This document shows positions 10,381 to 21,329 of a stretch of 64,000 bases of DNA, piece after piece. Location: the NCBI RefSeq assembly GCF_900497805.2, contig NW_020954630.1, forward strand, positions 12,176,959 to 12,240,958, given 5' to 3'. How positions within the stretch are numbered: the stretch's first letter is position 1; each line of letters starts with the position of its first letter. The stretch comes from Vombatus ursinus (Eukaryota; Chordata; Mammalia; Diprotodontia; Vombatidae). The notes under the pieces are model-generated. The model saw only the letters and a program-made list of their open reading frames with translations, had not been told where the DNA came from and did no database searches. The position numbers and the translations under genes are program-made.

Positions 10381-11985
10381 TATCAGGCTTAGAAAATACT
10401 TAGCATGGTGGCTTTAAATAAACAACATGCAGCCAATGTGTAATATTGAAAGATACTTTAGCATATAAGAATCTCCTTATTTGTGAGGTTTATATTTGTT
10501 ATATTTTTATATATTTGTTATATTTGTGAGCTTTATATTTAAAATTGTTCAGTCAACAAGTAGGACTAGAAGCCTATGATAATCATTGTGTGTAAAATAA
10601 ATTATATTTCTGATTTAATTTTCCTTTTAGGCTTTCTTTTCATTCATTCTTAAACTGTTCTCCATACTAGAGTTCATTAATGGCCAAAACTAAGGTCCTT
10701 ATTGGTCCTTGTAATCCATCCTTTCATATTCCTCTTATCTCTGTAATATATTTAGTTTATAGTTACTGAAAGTATATGAATGACAAATAGTATGGAAGAA
10801 AAAAAAACAATGACTATTTAGGGATGACTGTTAGCATTTTAATTTGGAAATTACCTGATAAAAGACTTTGCATTTTAAAGACTTATAAAATATATTCAGA
10901 TACATGTAAATCACATGCAAATTATTTTCTACCCATATTGTTTCATTGTTGCCCTCAGCAGATCCCAGTGGATTTCCACCAGGATAGTTCCTCTCATTAG
11001 ACCTCACTGTGTGTTTGGGCAGGTTTTTACTTGAATGTGCTCCACAGATGGATAGCTATCCTTTTTTTAAAGATCTCCTGAGATGTAGATTTAGGATCAA
11101 GCCTACTCTTACTTGACTTTAACAGATAGATAAAATACGTAAATTTACACTTTCTCTTTCACTTATGTCTGCTATGTATCATTTTAGATTTTAGATTTTT
11201 TATTTATCACTTTGAATACAATATTTTTAAATAGATACATGGAAGTTTCAATGGCTTACTTAGGAAAATGATTCTGATGGCAGTGCACTTTAATGTATTA
11301 TTCATGTTGTCTGGAAGTAGCTGTGGCTCCCAAGATTAAATACCTAAAATTCATTCAGATTCTTCTCTTACGGTATTATTTGCATAATTATCCATTTACA
11401 AAGGGATCTGTTTTTTTAACTTTCATTGATCTAAACAGGAAATATTTTATAATAGATTAGATGTAGATATGAATAATGTTCTTTTTTTTACATTTATTTA
11501 GAATTGATGAATTCAAAGCCTTTTATAAGTAAAATAGTTTTCCTTTGGAAAAAAACTTGGAACATTTATGTAACGAAATACGAGCTTAAGCAAATAAAGT
11601 TATTAAAACTGTTGTCATTGTGACTTCCACACTGTTGAAATGAGCAAAGTTTATAAAAATAGTTTGAAAACTTTAAGCAATGATGATTTATTATTTGGTA
11701 TTACTAATGCACAGTGGATTGAAGTAGTTTTTATCAGAAACTTTGACCAATGAATTTTTTAAGGTTATTTCCTATTTCAAATTAATGTGCTTATACAAAA
11801 AAAATAACTACATGGAAATATATGTTAAATGCATTGTTTTGTGATTTAAAACAACATACTAGTTAGCTTTTACTTTAAAGATAGGTAAGACAACATTAAG
11901 ACAAAAATGCAGCTACAGCAATCCTGAAGAGAAATTTTATGTAACTGAACACAATAACAGGAGAGGGAAAATTCTAGTAAATTCT
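10381..11985. other. Repeat-poor AT-rich intronic sequence
   Basis: No gene or clear repeat was found. It contains a short local repeat of 'tatatttgttatattt' at about 10490-10530. The stretch 11440-11800 looks unique and could hold conserved non-coding DNA, but the sequence alone cannot show that. Confidence 0.4.
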
Positions 11986-11989
11986 ACTT

Positions 11990-13175
11990 GCAACTTAACC
12001 CCAGAAAATCAGCATTATTAATCTTTAAGCAAATACCAATGTAGAAATCTTTTCAAAATGGAAAAACAAAAGTACTGTTGAGTTGATAAATAAAACTATA
12101 GTCAAACATTTGACAGTTGAATTTTTAAAAAAAAACAACAGAATAGATTTTTTAAAACTAGGAATAGCAAATCTCATAAATAGGTAATAGGAAAATAAAA
12201 ATAAAACATAAAATAGATAACTCTAAATAACCTAGGCTCAGAAAGGGAAATTGAACAACACAAAGGAGCTTCCAAAGGAAAAAAAATCTTCATCCCAATA
12301 GATTTTAACATGTAGACAATCTAACACCTAAGGACAAATATCCTTTATGCTACATAAACTGTAAAAATAAAGTAAAAGGATCCTTAACTAAACTCCCAAG
12401 ATGCTGTCTTTACATCATGTGTCTCTAATTAAAATATAAAATCCAAAATATTCAAGGAATTGACATAAGTGTATGAATCAGAATGATTCCCCAGTAGATT
12501 GATGAAGATAATCAACAACCATATAACATGTGCCAAATTAATATTAAACGAAATCCAAATTAAAACAAACTGGAAGAATTGTATTATACTTATAATGCTA
12601 GCAAAGATGATAAAAGATGTATTGGATGGGGTGCATATAGTCAGGCATGTTGAAGCTGTAAATTGATCCAACTGTTTTAGAAGACAATTTGGAATTAGGA
12701 ACGAAAAGTTACTAACTACTGAAACCCTTTCCCCCAGCAATCCTGCTATCTGATACATTCCCCAGGGAGGTTAATGGCAAAATGGACCCATGTATACCAA
12801 AATATTCATAGTGCTACTCTACCTAATACCAAAAAACTGGAAACAAAGTAAGCTTGTTGATTGGGCACTAGACATACTAGTCTAGACAAACTGTAGTATA
12901 TGAATGTAATTTTATACTATTGTGTTGAAATGAGAGATGTTGATAACTCAGAGAAACATGGGAAGACTTGTATAAACTTGTACAAAGCAAACAGATACAA
13001 ATAGATATATTGATGTATGAATGTGTGTGTAAATAGAAAATAAATGCAATACTGTAAATTAGAACAAGACTAAAATTTACCTGAATTCAGATCAAATGCA
13101 ATGACCAGTCTTGGTCTTAGATGACAGATAATGGGAATATTTTCTTCTTCTTGGTAAAGAGATTGAGAGCTATTG
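11990..13175 (+). mobile_element. Old L1 fossil, ORF2 pieces and 3' end
   Basis: Sequence at 12240-12360 ('aaggagcttccaaaggaaaa', 'tgctacataaactgt') fits the start of the L1 ORF2 RT region. At 12650-12690 'gatccaactgttttagaaga' and 'caatttggaattagga' match, and at 12790-12990 'aaatattcatagtgctactct' and 'gggaagacttgtataaactt' match, the C-terminal end of L1 ORF2. The RT core between them is missing, so it is internally deleted and diverged. Confidence 0.7.
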
Positions 13176-13204
13176 GTGTGGACTGTTGCATACCCTGTCA
13201 GATA

Positions 13205-13512
13205 GTGTCACTTTGTTGGTCAATTTTAACTCCTCCCTCTTTTGTCTTGCAAGTGGTACCTCCTTCTGTATAAGCCTTTTCCCTTACCATGAATCCCACC
13301 TTCTTTGAGAAGCCTTCCCCAACCCTTCTTAACCTTTCCCTCATAATTATTTCCTATTTACCCTGTTTATAGTATTTGTTTGCATATTGTCCCATGGTTA
13401 GATTGTAAGTTCTTTGAGGGCAGGGACTTTTGCCTCTTGTATCTTCAGTGCTTAGCACAGTGCCTGGCATATAGTAGACCTTAATAAATATTGATTGACT
13501 GATTGATTAAAT
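13205..13512 (+). mobile_element. L2 3' end
   Basis: 'ctttgagaagccttccccaa' then 'gattgtaagttctttgaggg', 'cacagtgcctggcatatagt' and 'cttaataaatattgattgac' form a clean L2 tail with 'tgattgatt' microsatellite-like ending. Confidence 0.85.
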
Positions 13513-13825
13513 CACTAAGTACTTATTGGCTCAGATAGAAAGATCTTAACCTCACCAGTAATTGCTAGAACTTCTCTAATGAGTAATTTTGGCAAACTGA
13601 CATCTCCCTGTTTTCTCTCTCATTTGATGTTAGTGAATCAGTGAGTTGTCAGAGAAGATTCTTGTATAATTTTGTTATTCATGGGAAGTAACTTGTTGAA
13701 GGAGAGCCTTTAAGGTAAAGTTTTGCTTTACCTGCTCAGATTTATTTTTTTCTAAATGTCAAGCACAAACTCAACAATATATTGTAAACTTTGGTCATTT
13801 GTGTGAAGGTGAAGAGGTGGTGGTA

Positions 13826-14052
13826 GGATAGTTAGGTGGCGAACTGGATAGAGTGCAGAGCTTGAAGTCAAGAAGACTCCTCTTCCTGAGTTCAACACTT
13901 AGTAGCTATGTGACCCTGGGCAAGCTACTTATCCAACCGTTTGCCTCAGTTCCTCATCTGTAAGATGAGAAGGAAATGGCAAAATACTCCAGTACCTTTG
14001 CCAAAAGAACCCGACATGGGGTCATGAAGAGTTGGACAAGACTGAAATGGTT
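13826..14052 (+). repeat. Marsupial core-SINE (WSINE1/MAR1-like), full length
   Basis: Reads 'gttaggtggcgaactggata', 'gtgaccctgggcaagctact', 'cctcatctgtaagatgag', 'aaggaaatggcaaaatactc' and 'gtcatgaagagttggacaag'. Head, core and tail are all in order. Confidence 0.85.
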
Positions 14053-14437
14053 AATTTCAAGTACTGTTTCCTTCAAGAAATCTTTCTGGGTCCCCCCAAT
14101 TGAAAGTGCCCCCATACTCCAAACTCAAAATGTGTATATATTTTGTGTATGTACTTTACTTGCTGACCTGTCACCCTGTTATCTTTCCTGTCCAAACTAA
14201 GCAATGCTCAAGGTTCACGTTGTTTATTTAAAAAAAAGTAAAAACTTGAAAGAAGGCAAAAAAGCTTCTGGGCTTCAAAAAGGAATCTCAGAAAAAAAAA
14301 AATGAGATAAAGGATTACTTACCACAGTAGGAGTGGAGGATTCAGCGATACAGCTCACTTCTGGAGTCCTGACCCTTCTTTTCAGTACTATGCAGTTTCT
14401 CCAAGCCTCTCTTCCAACCCCTTGCAAGGCTTGAGTA
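14053..14437. other. Unassigned intronic sequence
   Basis: No gene. 'caagaaatctttctgggtcc' resembles the L2 'aggaagccttccctga' region, and 'ctgttatctttcctgtccaa' fits L2 tails loosely. The assignment is too weak to draw borders. Confidence 0.3.
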
Positions 14438-14440
14438 CCA

Positions 14441-14628
14441 GAGATGTCAAAACACAGTTTTCCTGAGCCTAATTAAGATGTAATTGGGAAATATTTAAAT
14501 AAAAAATACAATAGAACAGAGAGAGTATTAAGATGTAGTTTTCTGACTCAGTCTGCTGGCCACAGGGATCCTTTTGATCTTTAGGTACTGTTGAATGGCA
14601 CTTGTTTTTATTTAAGTTTGATACTCCT
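14441..14628. mobile_element. Possible small hAT (MER5-like) element
   Basis: The left edge 'cagagatgtcaaaaca' and the reverse complement of the right edge, 'caggagtatcaaactt', are diverged inverted copies of the MER5-type terminal 'CAGnGGTGTCAAACTC'. The interior includes 'ctgctggccacagggatcct'. No 8-bp target duplication is evident. Confidence 0.45.
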
Positions 14629-14799
14629 GCTCTATTTGTCTGGTTAGGAGCTGGGTTCTTCATCTAGTCTGATTTTGGCGTGAACTCACTTGTAAAGGTC
14701 ACCAGTAGTAATCTGCTCTCTTTCTAATTCACTTAAGGTATCTTTAAGGTTTTTTAACGCTTTCTTACCAGTCTCTTTTGTGTGATTAGGTCCTGAGCT

Positions 14800-14905
14800 T
14801 GAGGCACTGAGAGGTTAAGTGTTTAATCCAGGCAACAGAGATCAGACTTAACCTGCTTACCCTTACTCTAAGGCCATCTTTTTTATCTGTCTCTCTGTGC
14901 TGCCT
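14800..14905 (-). repeat. MIR SINE fragment
   Basis: 'actgagaggttaagtgttta' and 'caacagagatcagacttaac' resemble the antisense MIR core ('gaggttaagtgacttgccc'). Confidence 0.4.
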
Positions 14906-14984
14906 CTCAGCTAAGTATTTTAGATGGATTTGAGAAAAGCAAACTCTAAAGGGAAAAATTGGTAATAGTTAATATAATCAGATT

Positions 14985-15600
14985 TATCAGTTGACAAATA
15001 TTTACTATGCTGTGTGCTAAGCATTGTATTTGAAACTGAGGATACAGAGATACAAAGGAAACATTGCCTATCCTCAAGGAGCTTAGATTCTGTTTTTGGA
15101 GACTACGTGTACACAGATAAATACATGGAAAGTAGATACAAACTAATTTGGGAGGGGAGCACTAGCACCATGTGGGGGATAGATAATGTTGAAGGTAGTG
15201 CTTGAGTTGAGTTTTGAAGGAAGTTGGTGGGTATAAATGGTGGATATGAGAAGCAAATGTCCAGTCATAGGGAACCAGCCTTTGCTGCTTTGCAAAGGCA
15301 GAGAGAAAGCAGAAGGGATATGCTACATGAGGAAAAGCATTTTGACCAGTTTGGTTGAACTATAGGTTGTGTATGTGTGACGGGAAGTAATATGTATTAA
15401 CCCTGGAAAAGTAGACTGAGGCGGGTTGTGAGGGGCTTTAAGTGCCAGAGGAGTTTATATTTGATCATAAAGTTAATAGGGAGTTGCTGGACCTTACTTA
15501 GCAGAGGAATGATATGGTCAGACTTCTTCCTCTGTACTAAGGATATTTGTTAGCTGTGTGGAGGGATGGGGTTAGAGAGGGGAGAAATTGAAGGCAAGAA
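14985..15600 (-). mobile_element. L2 LINE, antisense, 3' end and part of ORF
   Basis: Starts as an inverted L2 tail ('gacaaatatttactatgctg', 'tcctcaaggagcttagattc'). It continues with 'ggggctttaagtgccagagg', 'gtttatatttgatcataaag' and 'aatgatatggtcagactt'. These are the antisense 3' part of L2. Confidence 0.85.
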
Positions 15601-16105
15601 GACATTCTATAAGCATTAATTAAGTACTTGCAATGTGTCAGGCACTGTGTTAGTATCTGGGGATACAAATATAAAGGGTGAAACAATCATTATTTGCAAG
15701 GATCTTACATTCTGAAGGGGGAGACAACAGAATAAATATGAAGAAAACAAATACTAATTAGTTAAAAATAAGGTAGTTTGAGAGGGAGATTAGGAAAGGG
15801 TTCAGTTAGATGGTTTTAAACTGAGACTTAAAGTAATAAAAAGAATTCAATCAATCAAGCAAAAGTGAGCACGCTTTCCAGCTATGGAAAACGGCTGGTA
15901 CAAAGACTGAGAGACGACTGGGAGAGTCTTGTGTGAAAAATAGAAAAGTCACTTTGGGTAGGCTGCAGAGTGCTACAGGAGAGAAATAGAGGTGAAAGCA
16001 AGGCAAGGCTGTAAAGAATTTTAAAAGTTAAACAGAATTTATATTTTAATCTAGAGCCCATAGAGAGCCTCTAGAGTTTATTGAGTAAGGGAATGTGTTA
16101 TGTCA
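15601..16105 (-). mobile_element. Second L2 LINE fragment, antisense
   Basis: A new inverted L2 tail begins at about 15610 ('attaagtacttgcaatgtgt', 'caggcactgtgttagtatct'). It runs to 'cctctagagtttattgagta' at 16070. Because the tail repeats, this is a separate copy from the one at 14985-15600. Confidence 0.85.
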
Positions 16106-16850
16106 TATTTTTTTAAGGTATTATAGAAGATGTTAACAGTTTTGAGAAATTGAATGTTATAAATGTACATGGGTAGAATGATCGTTTTAAATCTAACATG
16201 TTTTACACTTCTCAAATTAAACCTTTCTCAATTCTTTTACATCATCATCCACATATGAGGATGGAAAACATTTTGAAAGTACTTCTGAAATTTTCTTTCT
16301 AGAGCTCTGTTTCAGGATTGGGATGCTTACTTTTTAAAACTAAAATAAGATTAAAGAGGAAATACAGATGACTCCATTTTATTTTTAGTCCCCATTTTGG
16401 TATGGAAGGTAATACAGTTGTACCTTGCATTGTATATTTTTGTAAAACTGAAAAGTTGCCTGTAAATCATTTTAAAAATAAAATACTTTCTGACAGTTCA
16501 TATTATAATTTCTTATATATATTCCCATAAGGAAAAAAAAATTTTCCTACGCTGTAATAAAAATCATGAGGAAAATAAGCCTTTTTAATGTACTTATTCA
16601 AAGAAAAATATAATTTAAGATACAATAATAATATTCTAACTTTATCTTGTATTTGACTGTTTCCAGGCTTAAAGCAATAGAATAAAGCATTTTGGAAAAA
16701 TACAAAGAATCCGCATTTGGGATAATTCTAAGTATTTTCAGGGCTGCCTCACTTTCCTAAGGGGGAAAAAAACCAAAGTTGCATCTTACCAACATTTACT
16801 TAAATTTGTGGGTCTGTGATGCTTTTATTGTGGAAATCCTTCTACCAGTA
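16106..16850. other. Unassigned AT-rich intronic sequence
   Basis: No gene. 'cagttgtaccttgcattgta' at 16417 faintly recalls a Tigger-type terminal sequence but no partner end was found. Otherwise nothing recognised. Confidence 0.35.
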
Positions 16851-16863
16851 ATGCATCTTGCAA

Positions 16864-17103
16864 TTTTGTTGTTGTTCATTCATATCCAACTCTTCATGAC
16901 TCCACTTGGGGTTTTCTTGGCAAAGATATTGGAGTGGTTTGCCATTTCTTTCTCCAGCTCATTTTACAGATGAGGAAACTGAGGTAAACAGGATTAAGTG
17001 ACTTGCCCAGGTTATACATTTAGTAAGTGTCTGAGGCCAGATTTGAACTCAAAAAGATGAGCCTTCTTGACTCCACTCTATCCACTATGCCACTTAGCTT
17101 GCC
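16864..17103 (-). repeat. Marsupial core-SINE with 10-bp target duplication
   Basis: Antisense copy: 'ttcatgactccacttggggt', 'ggagtggtttgccatttctt', 'ttttacagatgaggaaactg', 'actctatccactatgccact'. The identical 10-mer CATCTTGCAA lies at 16854-16863 and 17104-17113, fixing the insertion borders. Confidence 0.92.
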
Positions 17104-17144
17104 CATCTTGCAACTTCTTTATGCCTTAGTAGATAATCTTTAGA

Positions 17145-17760
17145 ACACAGAATCATAGAATCTGAGAGGCCATTTGTTTCAATTTATTTCTAAAGAAGAA
17201 TCCTTTTAACAGCATACCACCTCATTATTGATACTTTCCTGGACTTCGAAACTAAGAGGAATCCTACTACCCCTCCTACAAGAGTCCTTACAGCTTTTGT
17301 GTAGTTGTAAGTGTTAGGAAGTTTAAATTTTCTTATTTGTCATTTCTACCCATTGCATCTCATTTTGCCCTCCGGTGGCAAGTAGTGTAGGTCTAATTTC
17401 TTTTCCATATGATAGATCTTTAAATATTTGCAAACTTCACGTTCTAAGTCTCTTCTTCTCCAGGCTAAATAAATGTTCTCTGTTCCTTTAACCAAATCTC
17501 ATATGATATGAGCTCAAGGCCCTTTATCACCTTTACCGTCTTCTGGACAGTGTCTTTTCTAAAATGTGGATTAAGAACTTAACAAAAGTACTCAAGATGT
17601 AATATGACAAGGTACATCATGGTTATTACTTTCTGATAGTCCTGGTAACTGTTTTTCTCTTAATGCAGCTCAGAATCATATTAGCTTTCTTGGCTGTCAT
17701 ATCACATCTTTAGATTAAATATTCATTTCGTTTTTGACTAAATAAAGTTAAAATATAAAG
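17145..17760 (-). mobile_element. CR1/L3-like LINE 3' region, antisense
   Basis: Reads 'gaatcatagaatctgagagg', 'gttaggaagtttaaatttt', 'ttctccaggctaaataaatg', 'catatgatatgagctcaagg', 'ctcaagatgtaatatgacaa' and 'tcatattagctttcttggct'. This is the antisense word order of CR1-clade LINE 3' ends ('...gttaggaagtttttcc...ccaggctaaaca...cattagctttttt ggc'). Confidence 0.75.
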
Positions 17761-17844
17761 TATTTGCTTATTAATTCATTTCTTGCTACATGAGCAAATG
17801 AGCAAATACTTTATACAACGGTATACTATTTTAATGAGCGAATG

Positions 17845-18480
17845 GGGGAAAAATGAAGTTTTTACTATGTACTGAGCACTATGCTAAAACTCAGGGACAC
17901 AGATACAGAAGCAAAAGTAGTCCCTGCCTTCTTAAGGAACATATATTCTTTGTCCCCCCACTCAATAATATTTTATTTTTTCCTCAATTACGTGTAAACA
18001 TGGTTTTCAAGATTCACTTTTATAAGATTCTGATTTCCAAATTTTTCTCCCTCCTTTCCTCCTAACCTCCCTCCCCAAGACAGCAAGCAATCTGATACAG
18101 GTTACATATGTAAAATCATCGAATATATTTCCACTTTAGTCATGTTGTGAAAGAAGAATCAGAACAGAAGGGAAAAACCACAAGAAAGAAAAAGCAAAAA
18201 ATAACCAAAATAAGTTAAAATAGTATGCTTTAATCTGCATTCAGACTCGATAGTTCTTTCTCTGGATGTGTATACCATGAGGAACATATATTCTTAATGG
18301 GAAGGGAGAGAGATAGTTTGTTTTGGAAATTACTGGAATAGCATGTAGCACCAGAGCGTATGTGGATTCATATGCCCCTTCCAGTAACAATGACAGAATT
18401 GGTTTAATTATGGTTCCACAACTGGGAGGAGTGGGGATGGGAGAGAGTACATAGGAGATGCCATGGGCACTGATAAGGAG
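17845..18480 (-). mobile_element. L2 antisense fragment, interrupted by an L1
   Basis: The left part (17845-17950, 'ttactatgtactgagcacta', 'gtccctgccttcttaaggaa') is the inverted L2 tail. The right part resumes at 18296 with 'aatgggaagggagagagata', as L2 does ('...tctaatgggggagaca'). The L1 at 17951-18279 was inserted between them. The right limit is uncertain. Confidence 0.75.
17951..18279 (-). mobile_element. 5'-truncated L1 with perfect 16-bp target duplication
   Basis: The sequence runs 'cctcaattacgtgtaaacat', 'aagacagcaagcaatctgat', 'tagtcatgttgtgaaagaag', 'ctttaatctgcattcagact'. This is the antisense 3' end of a marsupial L1. AGGAACATATATTCTT occurs at 17935-17950 and 18280-18295, exactly flanking it. 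Length about 330 bp; the element lacks all coding sequence. Confidence 0.92.
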
Positions 18481-18885
18481 ATGGCTCTGGGTCGAGGTGG
18501 AGGGTAGTTGAAGACCAGCCAAAATGTAGTGGGTAGCTGAGGCAACCAGCAAATCTGGACAGTGAGGCTCCAAAACAGGAGGTGAAGAGATAAAAGAGTT
18601 AAGTACTTAAGAACATGTTTTCTGGTTCCATTGGGATGATAGCTGGTGAAGAGATTTACAGAAATTGAAGTAAAGCATAGCTAGACCTGATCTTAAATGT
18701 AGTGGGCAACTGACAGAACATCAATCAAAATTTTAATAAACGCAATATATAAAATTCAAATACAGGAAATGGATATTAGATAATTTTTTGAATTACAAAA
18801 GTTTTATTTACTTTACAAATGGGTACCTAATAATATCACAAGTTAACAGAATGCATCATTTTTTTTTTTTGCTATTCAAGTACAT
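18481..18885. other. Unassigned intronic sequence
   Basis: Possibly the continuation of the antisense L2 to about 18720, but recognisable words fade. An open frame at 18241-18573 (-) spans L1/L2 sequence and is not a gene. Confidence 0.3.
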
Positions 18886-19506
18886 CTTTTGCTACTCAAG
18901 TACATCCGCTGCTTTGTTTAAACCAGCACCTAAGCTGCCCCCTCCTTGTACTATATGCTATATCTGAATCTGATGCTATCCAAATTGAGCCTATTCTTCA
19001 AGACCCAGCTTGTCTTACTTTTTTCTTGAACATTTTTTCTTTTTTTATATTTAATTTTTTCCTCCAATTACATATAAAAACAATTAACATTTTTTAAAAT
19101 TTTGAGTTCCAAATTCTCTTCTCCCTCCATTCTTTCCCTCCCTCCTCATTGAGAAGGTGAGCAGTTTGCAAAACATTTCCGTATTAATCGTGTTGTGAAA
19201 GAAAACTGACAAAAAGTTTAAGAAAAAGGTATGCTTTAATCAGCATTCAGACTCCATCAGTTCTGAAGACTTTTTCAGGGTGACTTCTTTATCTTAAATC
19301 TTGTATAAGCAGGACTATATATTTAATTGTCTTTTGATGATCTTGCATTTGTTAAGTTTTGCCTTCTCAACTAGGGTATAAATCTTGAAGAAGGCAGGTA
19401 GCACTCTCACTCTTTTATTTATTTGTTTGTTTATTGTGTGCCCCTCAGCACCTAGTCCAGTGCACTAATGGGCACATAAAATGCTTGATAAATACTTGTT
19501 GGTGAA
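18886..19506 (+). mobile_element. L2 3' region, interrupted by an L1
   Basis: 'attcttcaagacccagcttg' at about 18994 is the L2 'caagacccagctcaaat' word. The tail resumes after the L1 with 'cagcacctagtccagtgcac' and 'cttgataaatacttgttggt', ending at 19506. Confidence 0.7.
19033..19265 (-). mobile_element. L1 3' end, antisense, inside L2
   Basis: 'cctccaattacatataaaaa', 'tttgagttccaaattctctt', 'cattgagaaggtgagcagtt', 'cgtgttgtgaaagaaaactg', 'cagcattcagactccatcag' are L1 3' end words in antisense order. No clear target duplication was found. Confidence 0.8.
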
Positions 19507-19589
19507 ACATAACGTTATTCTGGAGATACACTTAAAATTAGAGCTGCCCCCAAATGGATTGCTTCTGTACATCTTCAAGTAAAGAAGTA

Positions 19590-19785
19590 GAGACAAGACC
19601 ATATGTCAGGGAATGTTGAAAGGGCTTCATTTTCCACATTGTAAAATGATGAGGAGTAGGAGGGGAGCTGGATGGGTGGAGAGGTTTGACTAGATTCTCT
19701 GCCCTTTTTTATAATTAATACTTTATGAATTGGAATAAATTACCTTTAAGTCCCCTTCCAACTCTACAGTTCTTTTATTCTTTCC
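19590..19785 (+). repeat. MIR/THER1 SINE tail fragment
   Basis: 'ccacattgtaaaatgatgag' and 'ttaagtccccttccaactct' fit the MIR/THER1 tail ('tctgtaaaatgagg...ggtcccttccagctct'). Confidence 0.45.
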
Positions 19786-19789
19786 TGCA

Positions 19790-20380
19790 AAACATAATAA
19801 AAAGGCAAATACTGCATTAAAAGTGATTACCTAAAATGAATTGGGGTATTTAGTACTTTGCTTATTTCAAATAATAAAAATTTAATTTAATAAAATAATG
19901 TGCCCATGTTTTACAGTGTCCTCTGTAAAAAAAAAAAGTAGTCATCTAAAATGTTTTGTTATTTCAGTACATTGGTGTGATCACACTGTTAACACAGATT
20001 TTAATATTTCTGTGACTTTTGAGTTGTTATCATAAAAAAGTTTATTCACTTGTGACCAACTGATCTAACTAAGTTTCAATAAGGTGGTGCTCATATTACA
20101 GACATCTAATGTGTAATTAGGCCAATACTCAAAGCCTTACTAGCTGCATAATATCTTCCAGAAGTATCACTCCATTGTTGTAGTCTTTGAGGATCCATGG
20201 TCTTCTCTACTCTAGAACGAGAGATGAGAATGGTGTTTTATTGGAAAATGCCTTTCGGTAGAAAAATGATTTCACAATTTAGTCTCATTTTCAAATAATT
20301 GACACTTCTTTATAAATTTGATTATGTAGATCAAAACCAGAATTAAAACCTTCCTGTAAAATATATTTCACATTGTAATA
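19790..20380. other. Unassigned AT-rich intronic sequence
   Basis: Nothing recognised apart from short A-rich runs. No open frame of interest. Confidence 0.4.
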
Positions 20381-21322
20381 ATTAAGGAAAATACCTGTAT
20401 CCAGTCTGTTGTCATGGTCTGTTGATTTAATCTTTGCAACATACCTCGATTTTTTTTGTACATAATAGTATTTTTTCACAATTATATGTAAATATAGTTT
20501 GCAGCATTCATTTCTGTAAGATTTTCAGTTCCCTATTTTTCTCCCTCCCTCCTTCTCCTCCCCCTTTCCCAAGACAGCAAGCAATCTGATGTAGGTTATA
20601 CATGTACAATCAGCAAAGTATATAAATTACTGCTGCTGTCTTCTCTGCCACCTCACGCTGGATTATTGCAATAGCCTACTGGTGGGTGTGCCTACATCAG
20701 GTCTTTCTCCAACTTCAGTCCATCCTCCATTCGTAAATTAGCCGCCTCCTACTTTTCCAGTCTTCTCACTCTCCAACATCTGCTCTTGAATCCAGTTATG
20801 GGCTGTTCCTCAGATAAAACACTCCATCTCTTGGCTCAGTTATTGTGCTTTTAATTTTTTGTTGAGGTCATTGTGTGTTGTTGTCCTGGTACTTTATTTC
20901 ACATTGCTTCATTTCAGATGTCTTGCTTTATTCTCCCCTCCTTTTTTTTTTTTACCAAATGCATTGTTTTTTACAAAACAGTAATATTTCATTATACTTG
21001 CATACTGCGACTTTTTCAGATATATCCACAAAAAGCCATGCAAGAATACGTTAATCTTAACTTGTATCATCTTCCTTATCATCTATGCCGAATTCTCCCG
21101 GCTTCTTTCAGGAATCAGCTAAAATTTCACCTTCTACAATAAACATTTCCTTATCTTGTTTTTTTTTAAATACATTTTTCATATATTTGCATATTGTCTC
21201 CCCAGTTAGAATGTGAACACCTTTAAGGCAGGAACATGTTTTTTTATTTCTCTGTGTCCCCAGAACGGTGCCTGGCACATAACAAAGGCTTATTTAATAA
21301 GCACTTGTTATTGGTATTGATG
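20381..21322 (+). mobile_element. L2 LINE, ORF end and 3' tail, interrupted by L1 sequences
   Basis: 'tccagtctgttgtcatggtc' with 'tctttgcaacatacctcga' (20400-20447) is the L2 'ccagtctgttgccaaatc...acatctc' region. It resumes at 20635 ('ggattattgcaatagcctac', 'cactccatctcttggc') and ends with 'ttagaatgtgaacaccttta', 'cggtgcctggcacataacaa'. L1 pieces at 20450-20628 and about 20860-21045 split it. Confidence 0.75.
20450..20628 (-). mobile_element. L1 3' end, antisense, inside L2
   Basis: 'ttcacaattatatgtaaata', 'gattttcagttccctatttt', 'aagacagcaagcaatctgat', 'taggttatacatgtacaatc': antisense L1 3' tail, very short. Confidence 0.8.
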
Positions 21323-21329
21323 ATATCCT

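Noticed and set aside
16417-16480. 'cagttgtaccttgcattgta' as a Tigger-type transposon end.
   Set aside because: No matching inverted end or internal sequence was found.
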